Below are positions 7,903-14,615 of a stretch of DNA of 22,213 bases, one piece after another. The position numbers were made by a program, and so were the translations under genes. The notes under the pieces were generated by a model. That model was not told the DNA's origin. It ran no database searches and saw only the letters and a list, made by a program, of their open reading frames with translations. The DNA lies in assembly GCA_023404495.1 (NCBI GenBank), contig JAEYBE010000009.1, positions 1-22,213 on the forward strand, in the 5' to 3' direction. Position 1 is the first letter of the stretch. Each line of letters opens with the position of its first letter. This DNA is from Actinomycetes bacterium (GTDB lineage: Bacteria > Actinomycetota > Thermoleophilia > Solirubrobacterales > JACPNS01).

Positions 7903-10260
7903 CTATGCCTGCTCTGTCGCGGGCTCCGCGCTGGCGGGCGCCTCGTCGTGCGGCTCGACGTTGACGCGCGGCAATATCCGGCCGAGCCACTCCGGCATGT
8001 ACCAGGCGCGCTTGCCGAGGATCGCCATAACGGCCGGCACCAGCGCCGATCTGATCACGAACGCGTCGAGGAAGATCGTCGTTGCGAGCGAGACTCCGAA
8101 CAACTTTGTGACCAAGTCGTTGGAGAGCACCGCGAACGAGGCGAACAGCGCGATCATGATGATCGCCGCCGCTGTGATCACGCCGCCGGTCGCCGAGACT
8201 CCTTCGATCACCGCCTCGTCGGCGTCGTGAGTCTTCTCCCACTCCTCGTGGACGCGGCTCATCAGGAAGACCTCGTAGTCCATCGAGAGTCCGAAGACGA
8301 TCGCGAAGACCATCACTGGTAGGAAGGCGATTATCGGTCCGGTCTTGTCGATCCCGAAGAGCTCCGCAGCCCAGCCCCACTGGAAGATCGCGACGGTCAC
8401 GCCGAACGCGGCCAAGATGCCGAGCAGGTTCATGAAGATCGCCTTGATCGGAATTGCGATCGAACGGAAGACCATCATCAGCAGGATCGCCGAGAGCAGC
8501 ACCACCGCGCCGATGAAGAGCGGCAGCTTGCTGGCGATCTGGTTGGAGAAGTCGTCGAAGATCGCGGTCACGCCGGCGACGTGGGCCTTCGCGCCGGCCG
8601 CGTTGATCGGCGCGACGTCATCGCGGATGCGAGCCACCAACTCGTTGGTCAGCGTGCTCTGCGGGGAGGTCGTCGGGAAGACGTTGATCACGTAGATCTT
8701 CCCGTTCGGGCTCGGAGCTGGCGGGAAGGCCTTTGCGACGCCGTCGTCGGCAGCGATCGTCTTGTAGGCCTCCTGGATCTTCGCTTCGCCGGCGTCACTG
8801 GAGACGACCACCTGGAGCGGACCGTTGAATCCTGCCCCGAAGCCCTTGGCCAAGAGGTCGTAGGCCTGGCGGGTCGTGAAGTCTTTCGGATCTGTTCCGG
8901 AATCCGCGACGCCGAGGTTCATCGAGAATGCGGGGATCGCCAGCACGACGAGTAGCCCGGCGGTGATCAGAGCGACCGGCCACGGACGACGCTGCACAAA
9001 GGTGCTCCACTGGTGCCAGCGCGGGTGCGCCTGCTCTCCCTCGTCGAGCGCCGCGTGCGAGCGGTGAGGCACAGGGATCCGCAGCAGCCGCAGAATCGAC
9101 TGGGGGATCCAGATGATCAGGCCGTAGAAGATCAGCGAGAGCGGCAGCAGGATGCAGAGGAACGGCAGCAGGATCCAGCCGACGATCGCCGTGCCGATGC
9201 CGCGCTCGCCCGGGCCCGAGGCATTGCCCTTGATCGATCCGAGCAGGGTCTTGAAGTACGGGTCGTTGATCCGCGAGCCCGCTGTCGCCAGCAGCGCCGG
9301 GAGCAGCGTGAGCGACGCGACCATCGTGAAGAAGACCGTCATCGAAGCGGCCAGCGCCGGGCCGTAGAGGAAGTTCATTCCGACGAGGAAGAGTCCGAGC
9401 AGCGCGATCATCACCGTTATGCCGGCGAACATCACCGCGCGGCCGGAGGTGTCCATCGCGTTGATGATCGCCGGGGTCGGCTCCATCCCTTGGCGCATGT
9501 TCTGCCGGAATCTTGTGACGACGAACAGCGCGTAGTCGATTCCCACACCGAGTCCGATCATGATCGAAAGGAACGTCGCGAACTCAGCCGTGTTGATCAC
9601 GTTCGAGAGCACACCAATCATCGAGATCGAGCTGCTCACCGCGATGATCGCGGTGAGGATCGGCATGCCCATCGCGATGAACGTGCCGAACATGATGAAG
9701 AGGACGATCATCGCCACCGAGACGCCGACCATCTCGGCGCCGTTGCTTTCGGTCTGGGAGGCGAACTGGCAGGGGCCGCCGCCGCACTCGACGCGTAGCC
9801 CGTCGGCGCGCGTCTCCTTGACGATGTCTAGCACCGGTTCGACCTCGGTCTCGAGAGTGGTCTGCGTGACGAAATCGCTCCAGGTGATCGTCGCGAAGGC
9901 GGTCTTGCCGTCGGTCGAGACCTGCTCCGCGCCTGCCTTGCTGTAGGGGGAGACGACTGTGCCGATTCCCTTGACCTTTGCGATCTCGTCGAGCGACGAC
10001 TCGATCTGCTCCTTGACGGCAGGGTCGCTGATTCCCGCGTCGGCGCGGAAGACGATCTGGCCGCTGTCACCCGACTGCGCGGGGAAGTTCTTGGCCAGCA
10101 TGTCGTAGGCCTGCTGCGAGTCGGACTTGGGCGGCTTGAAGTCTTCGTTGAAGTCGGTTCCGATCGCACTGACGGCGAAGCCGGTGGCGATCAGGACGGC
10201 GATCCAGGTGAGGACGACGGTCTTGCGATGGTGAACGATCCAGGTGGCAAAAGAGCGCAT
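7903..10260 (-). CDS. MMPL-family RND transporter
   Basis: A 785-residue polytopic membrane protein with the MMPL/RND layout: TM1 (about 12-34), a large extracytoplasmic domain (35-180), TM2-6, TM7 near 427-447, a second large external domain, then TM8-12. The proton-relay Asp-Tyr pairs are present in each half: D242-Y243 in G-I-D-Y-A-L-F and the second in S-M-D-Y-E-V-F. C159 and C164 in the first external domain could form a disulfide. Residues 362-392 form an extra hydrophobic stretch between TM6 and TM7 where most members have a soluble loop. Such pumps export lipids, siderophores or drugs using proton motive force. ATG 10260 follows GGAGA by 11 bases. The gene lies 137 bases downstream of padR and probably answers to it. 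Confidence 0.94.
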   Translation of the reverse strand: MRSFATWIVHHRKTVVLTWIAVLIATGFAVSAIGTDFNEDFKPPKSDSQQAYDMLAKNFPAQSGDSGQIVFRADAGISDPAVKEQIESSLDEIAKVKGIGTVVSPYSKAGAEQVSTDGKTAFATITWSDFVTQTTLETEVEPVLDIVKETRADGLRVECGGGPCQFASQTESNGAEMVGVSVAMIVLFIMFGTFIAMGMPILTAIIAVSSSISMIGVLSNVINTAEFATFLSIMIGLGVGIDYALFVVTRFRQNMRQGMEPTPAIINAMDTSGRAVMFAGITVMIALLGLFLVGMNFLYGPALAASMTVFFTMVASLTLLPALLATAGSRINDPYFKTLLGSIKGNASGPGERGIGTAIVGWILLPFLCILLPLSLIFYGLIIWIPQSILRLLRIPVPHRSHAALDEGEQAHPRWHQWSTFVQRRPWPVALITAGLLVVLAIPAFSMNLGVADSGTDPKDFTTRQAYDLLAKGFGAGFNGPLQVVVSSDAGEAKIQEAYKTIAADDGVAKAFPPAPSPNGKIYVINVFPTTSPQSTLTNELVARIRDDVAPINAAGAKAHVAGVTAIFDDFSNQIASKLPLFIGAVVLLSAILLMMVFRSIAIPIKAIFMNLLGILAAFGVTVAIFQWGWAAELFGIDKTGPIIAFLPVMVFAIVFGLSMDYEVFLMSRVHEEWEKTHDADEAVIEGVSATGGVITAAAIIMIALFASFAVLSNDLVTKLFGVSLATTIFLDAFVIRSALVPAVMAILGKRAWYMPEWLGRILPRVNVEPHDEAPASAEPATEQA

Positions 10261-10328
10261 GGCGCGGGGTGTCTCCTAGGTGAAGCGGGGGGTTCAGTTG
10301 GCGATAGTTGGTCAGGTTACGAAATGAG

Positions 10329-10367
10329 GGGGGCCGATGCTTCTTCATTTGTGATGCATCGACCCCC
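10329..10367 (-). other. 12-bp stem hairpin between padR and MMPL gene (attenuator, weak terminator or processing site)
   Basis: Arms 10329-10340 and 10356-10367 pair over 12 positions; on the minus-strand RNA every position pairs, one as a G-U wobble, with a 15-base loop. No run of U follows, so full Rho-independent termination is doubtful. It falls in the padR-MMPL gap and could lower expression of the pump relative to the regulator or stabilise an RNA end. The right arm includes part of a GATGCATC palindrome also found upstream of padR. Confidence 0.5.
10353..10360. promoter_or_regulatory. GATGCATC palindrome upstream of MMPL gene (candidate PadR half of a shared motif)
   Basis: The same 8-bp palindrome occurs at 10995-11002 just upstream of padR. 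The two copies flank the padR gene and precede the two operon segments a PadR-type repressor would control. Eight bases is short, so the pairing is suggestive only. Confidence 0.3.
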
Positions 10368-10397
10368 GGCCTGGCAGTAGTCGGTACTGCTCGCTAG

Positions 10398-10964
10398 CTA
10401 TGCGTCGGCACGGTCCTCCGCGAGGATCGCGTAGAGCTTGCGCCGAGTGTCGGCGAGCACCTCTGATGCGCGCGCGATCGCATCGTCGTCTCCGACCATG
10501 CCGACCTGCTTGACGGCCTCCATCAGGGGCTTGAGTTGCTTCCAGTAGTCGCCGGCGGCGCCGGAGAACTCCGGGCCGAGGCCCGCCCAGGGCTCGCCGA
10601 GCTTTTCGCGGTTCTGCTCGACGTGGGCTGCGCCCTCGTCGGTCAGCGCGAACGCTTTGCGGCCTTCGGATTCTTCCGCGCGCACAAGCCCCTCGTCTTC
10701 GAGTTGCTGGAGCGCGGGGTAGACCGAACCTGGGCTCGGGCGCCAGGCGCCGTCGCTGCGGGATTCGATTTCCTGCATCAGCTGGTAGCCGTTGCGCGGC
10801 TCTTCGGCGAGCAGGACGAGGATCGCGGCGCGCACGTCGCCGCGGCGCATGCGCTTGCGGCCTCCGCGCCCGCGACCCGCGAATCCGGGCCCGAACGGAG
10901 GAAAGGGAAAGTCCTCGCGCCGGTGGCGAGGACCGTGGTGGTGGGGGTGGTGTGAATGTCTCAT
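10398..10964 (-). CDS. PadR-family transcriptional regulator with His-rich N-terminus (YqjI-like)
   Basis: A 188-residue protein. Residues 1-41 are a low-complexity basic segment with seven histidines in the first 14 positions (H3, H5, H6, H8, H9, H10, H14) followed by Gly/Arg. Residues 42-115 form the PadR winged helix: A-A-I-L-V-L-L, N-G-Y-Q-L-M-Q-E-I, S-P-G-S-V-Y-P-A-L-Q-Q-L-E-D-E-G-L-V. The rest is helical, suited to dimerisation. The layout matches E. coli YqjI, whose His-rich tail binds nickel or iron and controls repression; metal sensing here is inferred. I chose ATG 10964, preceded by AAAGGAA, over the GTG 30 bases upstream. It likely represses itself and the MMPL-methyltransferase genes downstream. 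Confidence 0.93.
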   Translation of the reverse strand: MRHSHHPHHHGPRHRREDFPFPPFGPGFAGRGRGGRKRMRRGDVRAAILVLLAEEPRNGYQLMQEIESRSDGAWRPSPGSVYPALQQLEDEGLVRAEESEGRKAFALTDEGAAHVEQNREKLGEPWAGLGPEFSGAAGDYWKQLKPLMEAVKQVGMVGDDDAIARASEVLADTRRKLYAILAEDRADA

Positions 10965-10994
10965 GTCTGAATTCCTTTTGCTAGTGAGTATCAC

Positions 10995-11014
10995 GATGCA
11001 TCAACGATATATCG
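10995..11014. promoter_or_regulatory. Tandem palindromes upstream of padR (candidate PadR operator)
   Basis: GATGCATC (10995-11002) and CGATATATCG (11005-11014) are adjacent perfect palindromes 31-50 bases before the padR start in an AT-rich patch that contrasts with the GC-rich surroundings. PadR proteins commonly bind such AT-rich dyads over their own promoter, so autoregulation fits. No exact consensus is claimed. Confidence 0.45.
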
Positions 11015-11043
11015 AAATACATCCAGACATGTTACACATCTGC

Positions 11044-11074
11044 ACTACCTCTGGCCCAAAAGGCCAGAGGTAGT
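11044..11074 (-). terminator. 13-bp perfect hairpin after the MFS gene
   Basis: ACTACCTCTGGCC (11044-11056) pairs perfectly with 11062-11074 around a 5-base loop, 18 bases beyond the MFS stop codon. There is no U tract on the minus strand and only TT on the plus strand, as in the tail-less terminators often proposed for actinobacteria. It separates the MFS gene from padR, which is read in the same direction. Confidence 0.7.
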
Positions 11075-11091
11075 TTCGGCGATGGGAGGGC

Positions 11092-12546
11092 TCAGGCGGG
11101 GACGGGGAGGGCTTCGAAGCGGCCTGACTCGCGGGCGAATCCGGCGATCAGCAGGCCCACTCCGGCCGCCAGCACGAGGATTCCGGCCTGCACATAGAGC
11201 GCCGCCTGGAATCCGTCGATCAGCGCCAGCGAGCGAGCGGCGCCTTCTGCCACGCGGCCGTCGGTCACGTTGCTGGCGATCGTCACGAGCACAGCGATGC
11301 CGACCGCGCCGCCGATCTGCTGATTGCTGGTCAGCAGACCGGAAGCTATGCCGGAGTTGCGCTCTTCCACTCCGGTCGTGGCGACGCCGAGCAGCGGCAC
11401 AAACGCGAGCCCGAATCCGGCGGCGATCAGCATCATGCTCGGCATCACGCCGGTCAGGTATCCGGTGTCAATTCCGATCTGCGCCATCGCTGCCGTACCC
11501 GCGGCCGCGACCAGCCCGCCGATCACCATGAACGGGATCGCCGAGAAACGCTCAACCAGTTTCGCGGTCACCACGCTGAAGACGCCGAGCGTGAGGCTGA
11601 AGGGGATCCAAGCGGCACCGGCCTCAAAGGGCGAGTAGCCCTTGACGACCTGCAGGTAGAGCGTGACGAAGAAGAACATCGCGATCAGACCCGCCGCCGC
11701 CAGGAACATGAAGGCGTTGCCCAGCGCCACGTTCGGACGGCGGATCACCGCCGCCGGCACCAGCGGCGAGTCGCTGCGCCGCTCGCTGATCACGAAGCCG
11801 ACCGCAAACAGCGCGGCAATCGCGAATCCGCCGAGCGTGCGTGCGCTCGTCCAGCTGTAGGTCCCGGTTTCGACGATCGTGTACACGAACGCGAGCAGCG
11901 CGCCCGTGCCGAGCGCGGCGCTCGAGAGCCCTGGGGCTTGGGCCTGCGCGTGACGCTCGCCGGCCGGCACGATGCGCAGCGCAGCGGCCATCGTGATCAG
12001 ACCGATCGGGAGGTTGATCCAAAAGATCCAGTGCCAGCTGATCAGCTCCGTCAGCGCACCGCCGAGCAGCACACCGGTCGCCGCGCCGAGCGCCGTCAGC
12101 GAGCTCCACGCCGCCAGAGCGCGCGTGCGCTCCTTGTCCTCGGTGAAGGTCGCGAGCAGAATCGAGAGCGCGGCGGGCGACATGAAAGCGCCGGCCAGGC
12201 CCTGCGCGCCGCGAGCCAAAGAGAGCGTCGTCGGGTCTTGCGCGATGCCGCAGACCGCCGACGCGGTCACAAAGGCCGCCATCGAAATGGTGAAGACGCG
12301 CCGCCGGCCGAGCAGGTCGGCCATCCGGCCGCCGATCAGCAGGAAGCCGCCGAACATCAGTAGATAGGCGTTGGGGATCCAGGAGAGCGAGGACTCAGTG
12401 AGATTCATGTCCTGCGCGATCGAAGGGAGGGCGACGTTGACGATCGTGTCGTCGATCAGCAGCATGAACTGCGCGGTGCAGACGACCACGAGGATCGCGA
12501 TTGCACTGGTGTGTGCTGTTGATGATGGGGATGTTTGCGATTGCAT
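11092..12546 (-). CDS. MFS drug efflux transporter, DHA2 (drug:H+ antiporter-2) type
   Basis: A 484-residue transporter. TM1 ends in D-D-T-I-V-N-V-A-L-P, the DHA2 motif D1 with a membrane acidic residue; G-G-R-M-A-D-L-L-G-R-R-R is MFS motif A between TM2 and TM3; G-A-A-T-G-V-L-L-G-G-A-L resembles motif C, typical of antiporters. Hydrophobic segments suit 14 TMs. The frame stays open to 12882 through the tetR gene, but ATG 12546 with AAGGAG 9 bases upstream is clearly the start. It diverges from tetR over a 110-base region with an operator-like palindrome, the usual layout of a drug-inducible pump. It probably exports a toxic organic compound; the ligand is unknown. Confidence 0.95.
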   Translation of the reverse strand: MQSQTSPSSTAHTSAIAILVVVCTAQFMLLIDDTIVNVALPSIAQDMNLTESSLSWIPNAYLLMFGGFLLIGGRMADLLGRRRVFTISMAAFVTASAVCGIAQDPTTLSLARGAQGLAGAFMSPAALSILLATFTEDKERTRALAAWSSLTALGAATGVLLGGALTELISWHWIFWINLPIGLITMAAALRIVPAGERHAQAQAPGLSSAALGTGALLAFVYTIVETGTYSWTSARTLGGFAIAALFAVGFVISERRSDSPLVPAAVIRRPNVALGNAFMFLAAAGLIAMFFFVTLYLQVVKGYSPFEAGAAWIPFSLTLGVFSVVTAKLVERFSAIPFMVIGGLVAAAGTAAMAQIGIDTGYLTGVMPSMMLIAAGFGLAFVPLLGVATTGVEERNSGIASGLLTSNQQIGGAVGIAVLVTIASNVTDGRVAEGAARSLALIDGFQAALYVQAGILVLAAGVGLLIAGFARESGRFEALPVPA

Positions 12547-12559
12547 GGGGAACGACTCC

Positions 12560-12588
12560 TTGACAACTGCTGGAATAGTTTCTACAGT
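12560..12588 (+). promoter_or_regulatory. Sigma-70-type promoter of the tetR-crotonase operon
   Basis: TTGACA (12560-12565), a 17-base spacer and TACAGT (12583-12588) make a strong housekeeping-type match about 70 bases before the tetR start. The -10 lies inside the palindrome at 12582-12593, so binding there would shut the promoter. Confidence 0.7.
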
Positions 12589-12593
12589 TGTAG
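12582..12593. promoter_or_regulatory. Candidate TetR operator between MFS pump and tetR
   Basis: CTACAGTTGTAG is a perfect dyad with 5-base arms and a 2-base centre. An outer AGTTT / AAACT pair extends the symmetry imperfectly, and ACAACTG at 12563-12569 repeats the inner arm in inverted form. It overlaps the -10 of the tetR promoter and lies 36 bases upstream of the MFS start, so one dimer could control both directions. Confidence 0.65.
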
Positions 12594-12656
12594 CATAAAC
12601 TTCAACATAATGCAAATTCTTTCCTCCATCATCCAGATAGGCGATAATCGAAGTCA

Positions 12657-13244
12657 ATGGAAGCCGCAGTAAAAACAGACCGCCGCGAAGTGCTGCTCGA
12701 TGCAGCGATCGTCGTCGTGGCCGAGCGGGGCATGCGCGGGCTGACGCACCGCGCCGTCGAGACTCAGGCCGGCCTGCCTCATGGGTCGACGACCTACTAC
12801 TTCGGCACCCGCCAGGACCTCGTGATCGCGCTGATGAGGCACCTCGCGGAGCGCGGACGCGCATCGATCGAACCGATCGCAAGGCAGCTCACGCTGACGC
12901 TCGCCGACCGCAGCCGCGAGCTCGACATCGATCAGATCTGCGACGGACTCGTCGCCTGGATCGACGCGTCGGCCCAGATGGAGCTGGCTCGCTACGAGCT
13001 GCAGGTCACCGGCGCACGCGATCCGGAGATGAAGCAGCTGATGACCGAGACCTGCGACATCTTCCGCCAGATGTGCGAGCCGATCGTGATCGCCTGCGGC
13101 TCTTCGGATCCCGCGCGCGACTCCAGCGTCGTCCAAGCAGGGGTTGACGGCTTCATGTTCAAGCGTCTGACCAACAACGGAATGACCGACGAAGCGATCA
13201 AGCGCGGAATCCGCGTACTACTCGAGGGGATTGCAAATGACTGA
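12657..13244 (+). CDS. TetR/AcrR-family transcriptional regulator
   Basis: A 195-residue repressor. The N-terminal helix-turn-helix spans about 12-56, with V-A-E-R-G-M-R-G-L-T-H-R-A-V and the recognition end G-S-T-T-Y-Y-F-G-T-R-Q-D-L, the standard TetR signature. The C-terminal ligand domain is not diagnostic. The ATG at 12657 has no clear ribosome site; no better in-frame start is seen. The last 8 bases overlap the crotonase gene. Position and the palindrome upstream indicate repression of itself, the crotonase and the divergent MFS pump. Confidence 0.94.
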   Translation: MEAAVKTDRREVLLDAAIVVVAERGMRGLTHRAVETQAGLPHGSTTYYFGTRQDLVIALMRHLAERGRASIEPIARQLTLTLADRSRELDIDQICDGLVAWIDASAQMELARYELQVTGARDPEMKQLMTETCDIFRQMCEPIVIACGSSDPARDSSVVQAGVDGFMFKRLTNNGMTDEAIKRGIRVLLEGIAND

Positions 13245-14031
13245 CCAGCAGTTTGAGACGTTGACGATCGAACGGCGCGGGCATGTCCTGCTCGTGGGGC
13301 TGAACCGCCCGGAGAAGCGCAACGCCTTCAACCTGCAGATGATCCGCGACCTGGGCGGCGCGTACGGGATCATCGAGAACGACCCGGAAGTCTGGGTCGG
13401 AGTGGTTTTCGCCCACGGCGAGCACTTCACCGGCGGCCTCGACCTGGCCGACGTCGCAGGCAAATTCGGCGACTTCAGCGAGGTCGTTCCCGAGGGCGGC
13501 CTCGACCCGTGGCGCAACGACGGGACGCGCTGGACGACTCCGGTGATCGTCGCCGCCCGCGGTATGAACTTCACGGCCGGCATCGAGCTGATGCTCGCGG
13601 CCGACATCCGCATCGCGTCGACCGACAGCAAGTTCCTGCAGTTCGAGGTCCAGCGCGGCATCTTCCCATTCGGCGGCGCGATGACGCGCTTCGTGCGCGA
13701 GGCCGGTTGGGGCAACGCGATGCGCTGGATCCTCACCGGCGAGGACTTCGGCGCCGAAGAGGCGCTGCGCATCGGCCTCGTCCAGGAAGTCACAGAGCCG
13801 GGCGCGGAACTCGATCGCGCGCTCGAGATCGCCGACTACATAGCCACGCGCTCAGCGCCGCTGGCGGTTCAGGGCGCCCTGCGCACCGCTCACAAGGCCG
13901 TCGACGAGGGCCACGATGCCTCGGTCGGCACCTACTTGACGGAGATCGGGACGCTGTTCGGAACGGAGGACGCCCAGGAGGGCGTCCTCTCGTTCGTCGA
14001 ACGTCGTAAGGCGAACTTCAAGGGCAAGTAA
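13237..14031 (+). CDS. Enoyl-CoA hydratase/isomerase (crotonase) family protein
   Basis: A 264-residue crotonase. Oxyanion-hole segments are H-F-T-G-G-L-D-L (63-70) and G-M-N-F-T-A-G-I-E-L (109-118). Glutamates at the two catalytic positions are present: E117 in G-I-E-L and E137 in F-E-V-Q-R-G. The stretch G-I-F-P-F-G-G-A with W-G-N-A-M-R-W resembles an actinobacterial subgroup usually annotated only as crotonase. It would hydrate or isomerise an enoyl-CoA in the cytosol. ATG 13237 overlaps the tetR stop by 8 bases and has GAGGGG 7 bases upstream, so translational coupling is likely. Its pairing with a pump regulator rather than a beta-oxidation cluster is notable; the natural substrate is unknown. 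Confidence 0.93.
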   Translation: MTDQQFETLTIERRGHVLLVGLNRPEKRNAFNLQMIRDLGGAYGIIENDPEVWVGVVFAHGEHFTGGLDLADVAGKFGDFSEVVPEGGLDPWRNDGTRWTTPVIVAARGMNFTAGIELMLAADIRIASTDSKFLQFEVQRGIFPFGGAMTRFVREAGWGNAMRWILTGEDFGAEEALRIGLVQEVTEPGAELDRALEIADYIATRSAPLAVQGALRTAHKAVDEGHDASVGTYLTEIGTLFGTEDAQEGVLSFVERRKANFKGK

Positions 14032-14050
14032 GCCCCGAGTCGCTGGGCGG

Positions 14051-14467
14051 CTACTCGCCGTGGTGGTCGGCCAGTGCCTTTGCCTTGGCGCGGTCGAACT
14101 CTTCCTGCGAGAGCACACCCTTTTCCTTCAGCTCGTTGAGCTTGGCGAGGTCGTCGACCGGTGAGCCGGCAACTTGCCGGATGTACTCGTTCTGCGCCTT
14201 CTGGATGTCGGCCGCTTCCTTGATCGCGCGGTCGCGCATGCCGTTGCCGCGAGCGATCAGGTAGACCAGCGCCGACAGGAACGGGATGATGATCAGGAAC
14301 AGCAGCCAGATCGCCTTGCTGAATCCGCCGAGCTCGTGGTCGCGGAAGAGGTCGACGACGATCGAGATGAAGATCCAGATCCAGATGACGAAGAGGAAGA
14401 TCTCGATGGTGAGGAGCAGCGCGTCACCCAGTGACCAGCTGTCCGTCGCCGCAAGAATTGCGTTCAT
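14051..14467 (-). CDS. Small membrane protein with PLDc_N-like hairpin and C-terminal SHOCT domain
   Basis: 138 residues. Two membrane helices (about 17-39 and 52-74) separated by a loop with D-H-E-L-G-G give the pattern of the phospholipase-D nuclease N-terminal (PLDc_N) module, but no catalytic HKD motif exists, so it is not a phospholipase. Residues 75-100 are charged and helical, and 104-132 with L-N-E-L-K-E-K-G-V-L-S-Q-E-E-F match the SHOCT oligomerisation motif. ATG 14467 is chosen over an upstream in-frame extension that looks non-coding. It converges on the crotonase gene with a 19-base gap. Function unknown; such proteins are common in actinobacteria. Confidence 0.85.
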   Translation of the reverse strand: MNAILAATDSWSLGDALLLTIEIFLFVIWIWIFISIVVDLFRDHELGGFSKAIWLLFLIIIPFLSALVYLIARGNGMRDRAIKEAADIQKAQNEYIRQVAGSPVDDLAKLNELKEKGVLSQEEFDRAKAKALADHHGE

Positions 14468-14615
14468 TGTTGCTCGTTTCTCATGAGACGGTTGATACCG
14501 ATTGTGCTGATCATATGTATGTGGATGGCGGTTCGCGGCGGGCCCGGTATAGGCGTCCAACCGTGATGTCCGAAAACCGCTGGGTTATTGCTTCCCGTCG
14601 TGCAAGTATGGATCC

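Noticed and set aside
7156..8322. 388-codon plus-strand open frame opposite the methyltransferase and MMPL genes
   Set aside because: Its translation is rich in Arg, His, Asp and Gly with no domain pattern. It is the antisense shadow of well-supported minus-strand genes in GC-rich DNA.
12547..12882. N-terminal extension of the MFS frame by 112 codons
   Set aside because: It would run through the tetR promoter, operator and coding region; ATG 12546 has a good ribosome site and the correct DHA2 N-terminus.
14492..14519. Possible promoter TTGATA-16-TATGTA before ada-alkA
   Set aside because: The -10 matches only half of the consensus, so I do not list it as a feature.
14468..14615. Gap between the SHOCT gene and ada-alkA examined for a small gene or RNA
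   Set aside because: No credible frame, hairpin with T tract or conserved RNA pattern was visible.
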